From Rotaria sordida (taxonomy: Eukaryota > Rotifera > Eurotatoria > Philodinida > Philodinidae): 64,000 nt of DNA. A model generated the notes under the pieces. The model was not told where the DNA came from, ran no database searches, and worked only from the letters and a program-made list of their open reading frames with translations. Position 1 is the first letter of the stretch, and each line of letters begins with the position of its first letter. Positions 21,421-33,895 of the stretch are shown piece by piece. The DNA lies in contig CAJNOL010000180.1 of NCBI GenBank assembly GCA_905250125.1, positions 62,001 through 126,000 of the forward strand. Reading direction: 5' to 3'. The translations under genes and the position numbers were made by a program.

Positions 21421-24189
21421 ACCCTCGTATCATAGCCTAAAGGTATAGTAAAGTTCTGCGAAACTTCAGAGGAAATCCAGAAGATTCGTTTGACACGTTT
21501 TCTTTTCAGTCTAGTTCAGACGACTTGAGCTAGAACTATTCTAAATACTTGAAACCATTTTTTAGTAGGAATGGTTCTTTAATTTATCTAGAACCTTTAA
21601 TAGCTTATTGATAACGAAATGGAACCTTAAAAAGTTCAGCGTCTTTGCTAAAACCCTCAGTAGTTCCTTATGATACCTATTTTTAAAGAGAGTACAGATA
21701 GCTATCCAAAAAAAGGAAGTTTTTGTGAACTTCGCTTGTTTTCAAGCTTCGAGATTATTTAAATGAAGACAGCAACGAAAGTTAGTCACTGCTCTCTTGG
21801 TTTATAGCTAAGACATCTGTGAATAAAGCTGATAATCGATAACAAATCAGAGAGAGTATTATTTAAAATCATGTTTATATCTGTTAATAGAGTTTTCTTA
21901 GTAGTGAATTTCGTAATGGCTAGTTTACAGTTTCATTCTATAACTTCGATCATCTAATTGATCGAAGCGTAGCCTTTCTGATTTACAACGACAAAAAAGA
22001 TGCCCTGATTCCAGTATAGTGTAGTTATCTTTTGGAGACAAGCGTTTCATATTCAACCGTCCAAGCGATTATTCATTTGTTTTAGAGAATATCGATATTG
22101 GAAGCTTCGTACAATATTTTTCAGCCAAGTGAAACTCGAATGCTATCTAGTGTCACTAAATAAACTCAGTCGTGATGATTACTTCTTCGACGTATTCTCC
22201 ATTACACGGTCGATATAATTTTAACAGAAACAAAGGATGTTCTAGTTAGCTGCAAATGAAGTAGATGTTTTTTATATGAAAATTACCAAGGCTTGTCAAA
22301 AGTGTTACTAGTATTCGGAGATTTGTCTCCGTGGAACTAAGATCTTGTTCAAAATGGAAGATGTTTACAGACAAAGATTTTACTATGTAGAAAAGAATTT
22401 TATTATAATTGAAAAGATAACACATTTTTAACCATTACATTTCTCACATTGAATAATGCTGAATAATAATATTCTTTTTGAAGTGAAACTTTTTGATTTA
22501 TTTACTGACATATTGAAATTTTGAAGAATCGAAAAGTTAGACATTCTTCATGTTCACTTACATTAGAAAAACAAGAAAATACATGTAGATAATTTGTTAA
22601 TTTTATAAAATATTTGTTGTTGATTTTTAGAAACATCGTCAAAGGAAGCTTATGCTGCACACATACATATTTGTTTACTTCAGGTTTTTTATATAAATCT
22701 GCTAAACGATACTATTGGCTATTCAATGAATTCTCCGACATCTTGCACAGTAGTCAAATCAATCTGACAATAAGATTAGATTGTCAAAGTTATACTTGGC
22801 TTAATCAACACATATGCATTTTTTTCTTTATAAAAATAAACATGTTTTCTCTTTCGCAAGATAACTCGTCAATTTAATTAGCAAGAATTATATCAGGCAA
22901 GTGATAAAAGGAAATCTACACATCTAATGTTTGACATATCCGTTTCCTATTTCATTTTTTTTATGTCTACATCTTTGAATCACGCGAAACCAATTACAGA
23001 TTTGCGTATCATATATGTTTTCAGTATTTTATCATACTATATTTCTTCTCTAACTTGGAGAAAAAATAACACTTATCTATGATTACGTTAAACTAAATTT
23101 GTATAACCTTGAAATCAATATAAATTATAAAGTTATCTGCATTTTGACAAGAAGTTTTGAACGAGTGGTAGTAAGAAGATTCTCAAATATAAAATTGAAC
23201 GATTTAATAGTTACATATTTGATGTTATATATTAAATAGAAACACCATGTGAACAGAGTAAAAAAAACATATTAAAATTCAATAGAATATCAATTAAGTT
23301 ATGATACCAGTATACTATATATAATATCAAGTTTAAATGCAAGTCGAAAAACTCCTTAATCTATCGTTTTATGTTAGTCTTCTATGTACATGAAATCAAC
23401 GATGGAATCAGTTGGACATATATTCTTTCAGTTGTTGTGAATTGTTAGTTAGCTGTTTTTCTTTGTTTGACTAAAATATTCATGTAAATTGAATTGAATC
23501 ATTGAATTTTCGATTTTGTCTTCAATAGAAAGCAACTTATTATCGATGAACTTCCTATCAAAGGATTTTTATTGCCCATCATCTTAAAATTATTTAATGT
23601 CTCTCAAAAAAATTTACAGTACATCTCGCAATACTTTTCAAAGATAGATGATAACAATCATCAACAACCAAATTATCTTAGATCTCTTCAATAGATTGAC
23701 ATTACATAGCAATTTTTTTCCGTCATCTACATAGATGGTGTTAGATTACAGTTGAATTTCTAAAATGATTCATTGTTTTTTTTGGACAAAATCCGAAATA
23801 TACGTATGATAAAATAAATATTTATGAAAAAAATGAATGGATGACAATTGTTTCTTTTTCACATTTTACCTCTCATATATCAGTTATTTTAATTAACCCT
23901 AAGAACGAATCCTAATGCCATCTAGAAGGTCAATTTGACATTTCCCTTTTTGTTTAACCAATATCAATAGAAACTTGACACTAAAATATTTCGTTGTAAA
24001 TTATGATTGGTAACAACAATTGTATTTTATTACTATATAGAAATATCACTTCAAATATCAAATACAATACGAGACAATAATTCGATTAGAAATATCTAAC
24101 ACAAAAAAAAAGTACCAAGTAAACTCTTTATTTATTTTTGTTATAAATTTGATTCTATGATTATTATTAATTGTATAGTTATTGTTCGA

Positions 24190-25929
24190 ATGGCTATGAT
24201 TATAGAAGTTACTAATGAACCACTCAATAGTGAAACTAATAATGATAAAAATTCACTAATATCACAGTTATCCACAAAGAAAAAATCATATATTCACGAA
24301 CATCCAATTATAAAAGAAGTGAAATTTTTTTTTTTTGTTAAATTTTTTTATTTCTATAATTTAAACAATTATATTTTTTCAGTTTATTACAAGTGGTTTA
24401 AGTGTTTCTGTAGCAAATATTGTTACATTACCGAGTAAGATAATTTCTTTTTTTTTTCTATTAGATAAATTTATTTTATTATCATTTTTCATTGTATAGT
24501 TGATGTTTTAAAAGTACGTCTTCAATTAGCTAATGCAGCCATGACAACATCAAAATCAACTATGAAAGCAGGTCTTATAGAAACAACACGACTAGTCTAT
24601 CAGAAAGAAGGTATTCGTGCATTTTATTCGGGTCTTATGCCAGCAATTGTTCGTGGACTTTTTTATGGTGGTGTACGACTTGGTATATTCATATAATTTA
24701 CAAAAAGAAAAAAAGAAAAATTCGTCATAAAAATTTTTTTTTTTTTTTTCATTTTTATCTAGGTGCTTATGGACCAATAAAAAATATGTTAAAGCATTTT
24801 GTGGGAGATGATAAACACGCAACAATAAAAATTTTTCGTGATATTACAGCTGCTTGTTTATCAGGTTCAATAGCTGCTATTATATCGAATCCAGTTGATT
24901 TATGTAAAACAAAATTACAAGCAAAAAATTCCAAATATACATCATCTTTTCATGTCATAAGAGATGTTATGCAACAATATGGAATTAAAGGTTTATGGGT
25001 AGGAACCGTACCAGCAGTTTTTCGAACAGGTAAAATAAATGTTTTATTCTTTTTTTGTTTTTATTGATGGTAAATATTCAAATATTTCTATTCTAGCTGC
25101 TTTAACAGCTACACAATGTGTAACTTATAATCATGCTAAACGTTTTTGGAGTGAATTAACAGGTTGGGGTGAAGGTATTAAATTACATTTAGGTGCTTCA
25201 TTAATAACTGGGTTAGCTAATAAAGAGATGTGTTTTTTTTTTCTTTTATTAATAATCAAATGTGTCATTTAAATAATAGACTTGTTACAACAACAATTAC
25301 AGCACCACTTGATACAATCAAAACAAATATGTATGCAGCTGGTCGTTATGGTTTTACTGAACTTACAAATAAAATTGTTAATAAAGAAGGTTTTCGAGGA
25401 TTATTACGGGGTTGGTCGGCAGCATATGTACGACTTGGTAAGTCATAAAAAAAAAGAAGAAGAAAAGGTATTGAAACTATAAAAGTTAGAATCAATTTTT
25501 TTTTATCGATCTTATATCAAGTTTTCAGTGACATTTATATTTTTTCTTTGATCGATATATTCGAAAACTTTTATCACATACATCGATAAAAGGTTTAAAA
25601 AGTCTTTTAAAAAAAAAATTTCTATTCATCATCTATTAAATAATATGTGTACAAGTTAAGGTACATATCAGGTTTTTGTTCAATGCGTAGGTTCATAGGA
25701 TAATAAATACAAAAACAAAAACCATTTTAAGATCAAAGTTCTAGATACAAAACAGTTACGCGCTACTTGATTTTCAAAGGTCATAGTTTGTCATCTTATT
25801 CTAATGTTTTTCTTTTTAATATACAACAAAAATAAACTCTTTGTTTATTTATTCTTAGGACCTCAAACAGTCGTCATATTTCTTGTCATGGAAAGACTGC
25901 GCCAATTTTCTGGTCTTTCTGCATTATAA
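24190..25929 (+). CDS. Mitochondrial carrier (SLC25 family, UCP-like)
   Basis: Inner-membrane transporter of about 310 residues. Exons: 24190 to about 24319, 24383-24434, 24500-24682, 24763-25029, 25097-25211, 25280-25437 and 25859-25929, all in frame. The three family signatures P-x-[DE]-x-x-[KR] are present, one per repeat: PIDVLKV, PVDLCKT and PLDTIKT. After them come blocks of the G-rich type (GIRAFYSGLMPAIVRGLFYG, GIKGLWVGTVPAVFRT, GFRGLLRGWSAAYVRLGPQT). The last segment VVIFLVMERLRQ resembles uncoupling and dicarboxylate carriers. Substrate cannot be told. Start chosen at MAMIIEVTN because a good acceptor (TTGTATAG) ends 11 nt before it; an ATG at 24157 lies upstream of that acceptor. 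The donors after exon 1 (GTGAAA) and exon 5 (GTTAGC) are weak. Confidence 0.9.
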
Positions 25930-28214
25930 TGATATAATCAGGTTTATATATATATATTTTTTTCTAATCTCTTTCTTTTCATATGTCAGCTATTTTTTCC
26001 TGCTTGTTTTTTTTTTCGTTTTTATTACAAATCTACTGTTGTGTTGCATGTGCTTGATGAATGTAGAGAACAAATATTTTCTCGTGATTATTATAATAGA
26101 TGTGATCATCTATTGAAAATAGTATTTAATTTTACTCAATACAAATGAAATACATGCCTGATAAACATATCTTTTTCTTCTAAGATCAATATTAACGATA
26201 TTTTCGTATAAAACTATTGTCCATTTCCAAAAACAAGAACCGTAGCTACGTTTTGAATAACTTTTGATAGAAATAAGATAGTGAAGTGCGGTTTTCACCA
26301 TTACAAAAAGAAGATTCAGATGCATACATACGTGCTAAAATTTGATTGATCAGCATAGGGGCAATCACACTCATTCTTTGTAGACATTTTAAAAACGATA
26401 TTGTGGACTCATTTCTCAGTTGACTTTGATTCTGAGTGTAATCAGTAGATAGGAAAAATTGTCCTCTGTCGATCAACGCAAAACCCACACTGCTAGCTTA
26501 TTCCATTCAAGAGCTGTAAGGACTTTCTTGAGATTCCCAATCTTAGTCCATTGACTTGGGATCATTCGGAAAAGTATGTAGGACAGGGATAATTCATCAT
26601 ACTATGTCAAGTGGTGATATTTATGTTTGGATTTGAAATGGTCTTACACTGTTATTTCAGTCTTTCCGAACTTCCACAATTTGCCATTATGTAGCATAAT
26701 AAGTCTACATGTCACATAGATTGAGATAATAGTGTCAGATCATTTCAAATTTACAAGCAAATATCGTCATTTGGTTCAGAATGATGGATTACTCCTCTCT
26801 ATATGCTTTTCCGAGTGATCCCAGGTCAATGGACTGAGATCGGGAATCTCAAGAAAGTCCTTATAGCTCTTGAACGGAATAAGCTAGCAATGTCGGTTTT
26901 GTGTTGATCGAAAGAGGACAATTTTTCCTATCTACTGATCACATTCAGAATCAAAGTCAAATGAAAAATGAGTCCACAATATCGTTTTTAAAGTGTCTAC
27001 AAAGAATGAGTATGATTGGTCCTATGCTAATCAATCAAATTTAAGCACGTATGTATGCATATGAATCTTCTTTTTGTAATAGTGAAAACCTCACTTCACT
27101 ATCTTATTTCTATCAAACGTTATTCAAGAAATACCAACGACTCTTCTTTTTTTAAATGGACATTTATTAATCATGGAGGTTTTCTATTATGTAAAAGATG
27201 CGACAAGTAAAATGAAATAATCTTAAAAGCAACCGAACTTGCAAAATTTCTTGAACAAATGTCAGACCCAAGTCTATTGACGCAGCAAATAGTAGGTAGC
27301 TCATTTTAGTATTTTCGAAACTGTAAAAAAGTAGATTGTAAAAGTTTTTAGCGATAAACAAATTTTTCATCTCAACAGTGCCATGGATTTTAAAACTAAA
27401 ACAGTGTCCAGATCATGGATTTTGTTTAAATCTTATTGAGAGAAAAAAAACTAGTAACTTAAACGTACTTTTCTTTACAGAGATCTCGCTTCGGTAAATT
27501 TTGTGCAATAGAAAGTTTCATAGTTTCGATTATCGAATTAGTTTCGAGCAAAAGTTAGTCGATCTTGTTTTAATTGCTCGTAAAAAAGGAATACAATGTG
27601 TGATAAGATTTGTCAATAGTTGATAGTCAAATTTCTAAAAGAAAAAGTGTTCTCTCAGAAATAAATAATGATAGAAAATCTTCAGTATAATTTTTTTGCT
27701 TAGCAAAAATCGATAGAATTCTTTACATAACCGACAAAAATCAGCCTAGAAGATTATATCTTAGTCAAGATATTGATATTTCTTTTGACAAAGTAAAAGC
27801 TCAATTGAATAAATTTGTTAAGTCTTTTTTCACAAGTATCGAAGAAATCCAAATCGATTTTGTGACTAATGGATGAATAGCAGTCAGTTAAACATTTCAT
27901 TTTCAAGTAGGAGTCATGATCTATCTAACAAAAAAAGAATGAATTTCCTATAATGTTCTCTTCGAATACAATCGAATCTGACATTTGTCCAAGAACCTCT
28001 GCAATACTCATTAAAAAATATATATGAATACATGACATTGATTAATTGAAACTCTTGTTTTTACTTTTCTTTTAGTATTTGTGTATTTTTTTTTAACAAC
28101 GAAACTATTGATGTTTTCTATGTAAAAAATATATGAATTATTGTTGGTTGTATTTGTAATGTTGTATTGACATTAACTTTTACTATTTACAAATGTTTCA
28201 TTTTCTTATTCTAG
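25930..28214. other. Intergenic between carrier and DNAJC16
   Basis: No gene supported. Most of the left half is the foldback element at 26219-27162; the 240 nt open frame on the minus strand at 26246-26488 is part of an arm of that element. The segment 27163-28200 is plain AT-rich sequence and should include the DNAJC16 promoter. Confidence 0.6.
26219..27162. mobile_element. Large foldback element, arms about 350 bp
   Basis: Ends TGTCCATTT in inverted orientation. Left arm 26219 to about 26580, right arm about 26795-27162, separated by about 215 bp. Long near-identical blocks appear in inverted order: GAATAACTTTTGATAGAAAT, ATAAGATAGTGAAGTG, GGACAATTTTTCCTATCTAC, CTTGAGATTCCC. Arm identity appears near 90 percent, so this is the youngest looking of the palindromes in the window. 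No transposase is present. Confidence 0.8.
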
Positions 28215-28251
28215 ATAGGCTATTTTATTTTCATTTATTTAAGCTTTCTTC

Positions 28252-31200
28252 ATGCATTTAATTAAATATATTTTCATATATTTTTTACTTTATCTATCTA
28301 ATTTATCCGCTAAAACTAATGATTTCAATCCATATGAAGTTCTTGGTTTAACTCGCACAGCATCAGATAAAGAAATTCGTCAAGCATATAAAAAATTAGC
28401 AAGATATTGGCATCCTGATAAAAATTCGGAACCAAATGCACATGAACAATTCACAAAAATCAATGCAGCTTATGAAGTAAAATATAAAAACAAAAACAAA
28501 AGATCAAAATTCCAAAAACAAATTTTCTTTTAGATTCTATCTGATTCAATAAAACGACAAAATTATGATGATTATGGTACAACATCTCAAGATAATCATC
28601 GTGGTTTTAATACGAATCATTTTCGTGATCCATATGATATATTTCGAGCACATTTTGGTAATGATTTTAATTTTTTTCATGAATCACCATCTGGTGCAAA
28701 AAAACTTATTCATTCACGGTAAATTTTTGTTTGTTTCTTTTTTTTCTTCTTTCAATAGAACTCGAAATTAATATCTAAATTTTATTTTAGTGAATTTCTT
28801 AATAATATTTTACCAAATAGTGATAAAAAACCATATATTATTTTTGGTAGTACAAATTTTTGTTTACATTGTCGTGAACCATTAATAATATTTCGTTCAT
28901 TGGAAAAACAATTCAATGATGTTGGTATTAGTACAGCAGAATTTAATATAAATGATCAACGTTTAAGTAATGAATTAGGTATATTAAATGCTCCATCATT
29001 ATGTGTTATTAGTCAACATCGTGTTTATCATTTTAATGATAATGGAAAATCTAATCAATATACAGAAACAAATATTAAAGAATTTGTTCGAAAATCAATA
29101 CCTATTCAACGACATATAAAAATAGTAAGAAGGAGGAATAAAGATTTTTTTTTTGTAAAAGGCTTCTTCATCCGTCAAAAATCGATCTTAGGTCAAGTAC
29201 ATTCCATTCGCATGAAATTTTTTAGGATAGGTTAGGATTATAGAAGAGAGACTGTGGTAAAATTTTCAAATCTATACCATGACGTTTTCGGAAGATACAC
29301 AACAAATCAGAGTCAAAAATAGTTCATTTGGCAATAGAGATGTACAGATTCGGTAAAAACACTGACAGTGATTGATCGACAGTAAATCTACTGACACACT
29401 GACTAAACTGGATCGCGATGTTCACTGAAGCATTGGCATACTCATACAGTATGGATATGTCAAGTAAATCAGTGAGCACCAAATCAGTGTGAGTTTTCAG
29501 TGAATAGTTTATTGAAATTAGACATCTATATTTGGCAACTTGAAATTCTCTGTGAAACTTTATTCTATATATTTAATTTTTTTTTGTTTAAAAGAGCATG
29601 GCAGGGATGCCAGGCATGCCAGGTCTTTTTTTAGATTTTACTTATTAAAAGATGAAAAGTTCAATGCCTCAAAAAATTGCAGTCTAATCATATAAGTGCT
29701 CTTTTATATGTAATAGTAACAAAGCTTAATTCAAAAAAGATGTTCTACCTCTTGACATACTCTTTCAAATTAAAAAAAAACGCAATTGACTACAACCAGG
29801 GTTCTTCAAGAATTTTGGGATGCATGGTCAAGAAAAGCATAAACAGAAAAAAACGAAAAAGATTTTCTACTTTTGCTGAAAATCACATATTTTTCAAGTA
29901 GTTGATAACAGAAATCATTAAAAATTTTTTAGTTCATAATTCTGATGAAAATTGATCAAGCCTTAAATGAAAATATTTATTATTTTATTTCAGTTACGAA
30001 CTCCTGATGATCTATTGTCGATAATATCATCATATAATGAAACAAATCGAATTCATGCAATATTAATAACTAAACAAAAAACACCAACACTTAAATTTGT
30101 TATACCTTGTTTACAACATTTATCACGAATACAATGTGCCGTATTAAATTCATGTAAGTAAAAAAACAAAAAGAAAAATATTAATTTGATTTATATTTTT
30201 CGATAAATAGCTGTGATAATGACAAATCAAATTCCATCATTTCTTACACAAGTTTCAACTATAACTGATACAGTTTTATTATTTAAAGAAGATAAAAATC
30301 CAATAGCTGTTATTAAAGATGTAAGTCATTGAAAATGAAAATTTATGTTTTTTAATAGTAGGTCTTTTTTTTGCTTCTTTAGAATGATTTAACTTTTGTT
30401 AATATTCAAAAGTTATTCGAATCAAATCAACTTTTACATCTACCAACAATTACAAGTTCAAATGTATTTAATTTAGTTTGTCAAACAAATTCTGCTAAGT
30501 ATGTTAAAGATTTTATATAATTAAAATTTTTCTTACAATTCAAAAGCTTGAAAAAAAAATAATCGAATTGTATCAATTAAAATAATCAATTTTTTTTTAC
30601 TGATTGAAAAAACATTATCGAAAAAATAATATTATTTGAAAATTAATAATTATTTCATTTGATGTGTTTTTTTTTTCTTTAAAAACTGCTTTAGATTATT
30701 TGACTTATTCATTTAATGCATTGATGTTTTGTTAAAGATTAGACTTACGTCGAGGCATTTTTTTTCTTCTCAGAAACAAGCAATTATTTATTCTATCAAA
30801 TCTACTCAACAAAAATTAATTAACAATTGAAATTTAGAAACCAGGTTTCAAAGAATATCTTGTTCTTTTGTTTCTTTCATGTTGTGGTAACATCACACAT
30901 GTTACTTTTATTAAAATTTATATACTTGAGAAAACGCAGTAGGATCTTTTCCTGTCACGAGTTATAAAGAAAATATGCTTGCAACCACTACTTTTAATTA
31001 TTTAATATCAGTTCAATAAACTGAACTCTGGAAAGGAGAGAATGAGAAATTTACTATTAATTTAAAAACTTACTAAAAAGTATTAATTCCTAAAATGATT
31101 GGATTGTCATGATAACGCTGTCTATCTAAAAAAAAAAAAGGAGTTTTCTATATACTAGTTGACTGTCACAATTGATCACTCTCTAAGATATTCGCTTAGA

Positions 31201-33895
31201 AGTTTTCAGTTATCAATAAGATTTATAATAAATCTAAAAAAAAACTAAGCTGAGGAATTTGCTATGATTATCTATATGTTAGATTATATAAGATTAAAAA
31301 CAAATCGAAATACAAATAAGCATGTCTCAAGAGAAAAAACACGTTTCAATAAAAGAAGTCTTTATATAGCAATAAAATAATATTAAGATATACAAAGTAC
31401 GAATGCCTATAAATACATGTAGACATATAATACACTCTAATTTTAAAGAGAAAAGTAATTCTATTTTCTTAAGTAATTGTTGTTTGTCAAAGGAGATGAC
31501 GTGAATCTTTCAATTTTCTTAAGTAATAACAAACCTTTTATCTTATTATGATCAATTTTAGAAAATAATAAATATCTTTTTAAAAGTCTGCATGATCTTC
31601 ATCGACAGTCAGTAATCTGTATTTCGGCGATGTTCATTTCAATAACCGAAACTATCGGCGCAATATTTTGAGATGATATCGATAGTATTATATATATATA
31701 AACTAAATTTTAATTTTGAATTAATTATAAATTCTTTTTTTCTTTTTAAATGATATTATATTCTTGAATAATTACAAATTAAAATATAATTATCTTGTAC
31801 TTTCAGACCCTGTTTTCTAATTATTGGTGATTCATTTCTTTTTGAACAATATCGATCATCTTTTTTATTTCTTGCTAAACAATTATTTCAACAATATGGA
31901 TCATATATGGCATATCTTGATTCTTCATCAACAAAACAAATAAGTTTTAGTCAAATATTTTCATCAATTTATCATCCTAATGATAAAAAATTAGTTGTAA
32001 GTTTATTATTAAATCGAAATATATCAAAAAAAAAAAAAAAAATTTTTTTTTTTTTCATTAAAAAGATTGTTGTTATTCGTCGATGGTTTGATGATACAAT
32101 TGAATTAGTTAATACAGAAGTTGAATTTGATGAAAATTCTTTAAATGAATTAAAACGTAATAATATAAATATTGTTGCTGATATTGAAGCAAATTTAAAA
32201 TTATATTTAACAATACGTTGGCAAAATGCTAAAAAATTTACATTACCAACTATATTTGATTTTGATGAAAGAGATGAGGTAAAATAAAACACACAAAAAA
32301 AAAATATTCGTTTTGTTTTTGTTTTTTTTTGAAATTCTGTTCTCTTTTTTTTTAAAGAATATTTTTACAAAAATTAATAATCAAATTCAAGATAAATGGA
32401 ATTATTGGTTTGAAAGAAATCCATATTGTCGATCTTTGTAAATTACTTAATTATAATATTGGAAAACAAAAATAAAAACACAAATTTTTTTTTTTTATTA
32501 TTTTATAGATCAGGATATGTTTTAACATATCAATTTTGGTTAGTTTTTCTTTCAATTATTATTTATCTATGGTATACAAAACAAGACTTCGATAAAAATA
32601 TAAATAATAATATAAAACAAACAAGAAGATCACAGTCATCTTCAACAACAATATATAAAAAATCAAATGAAATTTAGTAAATTTTCCTATAAATAAATAA
32701 AATAAATCTAATAATATTTATTTCTAGTCGAGAACCGATAAATACAGTAAAATTAGATGAATTTAATGAATCTTTTCTTCAAAATTATACAAATTCAAAT
32801 GCACCAAATGTTATTATATTACTTCTTATTGCTAATACACAAGATGATTCGTGTATTGTACATTTTCGTAGACAAATTAGTTTAATTAATGAGTATGTAT
32901 TTAGAAAAATAAAGATATTAATAATTAAAACTATTTCAAAAATTTATTAATTATCTAATTAGATTTTTTCATTTCTTTTGTTCATTAAAAAGAAATGAAA
33001 ATTTTCTGGTCAATAACACGCACAAAAGTAGAAGAAGAAGAAGAAGAAGCTTGTTCGCTCATAAAACTCAAATTCTAATTAATTCTGATGTAAAAAAAAA
33101 AGAAAATGACTACAAAACCTTTTATCTCTGTTACATCGGTCTCTTGCACATGTCAATTTTCTTTTTATATTCTATAAATAATCATGTCAAATGTATTCAT
33201 TCAAATAATTAATATATTTTTTTTTCTTTTTATAATACAAGGCAAAAAAAACAAAATTCTATTTATATCAGAAACAAACTGAATGAACAACATAATCTTT
33301 AAAAAGATATTTTATTAATTTGTATAACAAAAAAAAAAATTATTCTAGCATCATCTAAGTGTAACACTCTTATCATGAAAAGAAAGCCTTCAAATAGAAT
33401 CATTGAGAATACAAAGTCCTTCTTTATATCTAGGTCAATGAATATATTTTTATTAATCTGGAAAATATTCTTATGATGTTCTTTTTTTTTTTCTTCTTCT
33501 TCTTCTTCTTTAGTTCTCGAATGATCTTTACTGTTCTTTATCGTAAAAATTCACCACGATGGCTTAATGAACTTTATGCAAATATAGAAGATGATCAAAA
33601 TCGTCATTTAGTTCGATTTGTTACATCAACTGTACTTGCTTTATATATACGACGAAAATTTTTTGTACCTTATGGACCATTATCAAATAAAAATGATAAT
33701 GACGAAGTATTAGATGAAACTGGTGCTTTTATTGGAATGGATAATTATCATAATCGTTCGTCATCAATATCATCAACAGATTCTATAGAATCAACAACTG
33801 ATCCATTATCATTTTCTGATTGGATTGATCTTCTATTTGATGGAAACATTAGAACACCTATTTCTGTGACAGAATGGCCAATGATATTTCGTTGA
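28252..33895 (+). CDS. DNAJC16: DnaJ homologue subfamily C member 16
   Basis: An ER J-domain protein of about 775 residues, close to the 782 of human. Twelve exons: 28252-28476, 28534-28718, 28791-29124, 29994-30153, 30211-30320, 30383-30498, 31807-31996, 32066-32278, 32358-32437, 32509-32682, 32728-32892 and 33514-33895. Residues 1-20 form a signal peptide. A J domain follows ([26 protein letters not shown] with the HPD motif). A thioredoxin-like domain comes next, with CLHC as its CXXC. A transmembrane helix ([14 protein letters not shown]) lies in the exon at 32509. The C-terminal part ([32 protein letters not shown]) matches the family. An acceptor (TTATTCTAG) lies 37 nt before the ATG. 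Introns 3 and 6 are long, and intron 3 contains a dispersed repeat. Confidence 0.92.
29184..29780. mobile_element. Dispersed non-coding repeat, copy A, in a DNAJC16 intron
   Basis: It shares many blocks, in the same order, with copy B at 58.3-58.7 kb: TGGTAAAATTTTCA, CATGACGTTTTCGGAAGATA, TTCATTTGGC, TTCTATATATTTAATTTTTT, GGGATGCCAGGCATG and AAAGTTCAATGCCTC. Copy A has about 200 bp of extra sequence between its halves (about 29335-29535), rich in CACTGA and TCAGTG motifs, which looks like a later insertion. Confidence 0.65.
33028..33510. repeat. (GAA)n and (TTC)n arrays within one DNAJC16 intron
   Basis: About six GAA triplets near 33028-33048 and about seven TTC triplets at 33491-33510, in the same 620 nt intron and in inverted relation. 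The TTC array doubles as the polypyrimidine tract of the acceptor used at 33513. Confidence 0.75.

Larger units (their letters stand above)
18507..24178. other. 5.7 kb gene-poor stretch
   Basis: No gene I can support. It separates the divergently transcribed RPL10A (left) and mitochondrial carrier (right) genes. Contents: a C-rich island near 19080-19200, a degenerate short tandem repeat at about 19545-19900, and a foldback element at 20742-21420. The stretch 21420-24000 shows neither repeats nor coding pattern to my eye; 21700-22250 is slightly richer in GC and may hold decayed sequence. Confidence 0.6.

Noticed and set aside
24157-24189. Upstream ATG at 24157 as the carrier start
   Set aside because: It precedes a good acceptor (TTGTATAG at 24171-24178), and the added residues are hydrophobic low-complexity translation unlike family members.
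26246-26488. 80-codon minus-strand frame as a gene
   Set aside because: It lies wholly within one arm of the 26.2-27.2 kb foldback element and has no splice or start context.
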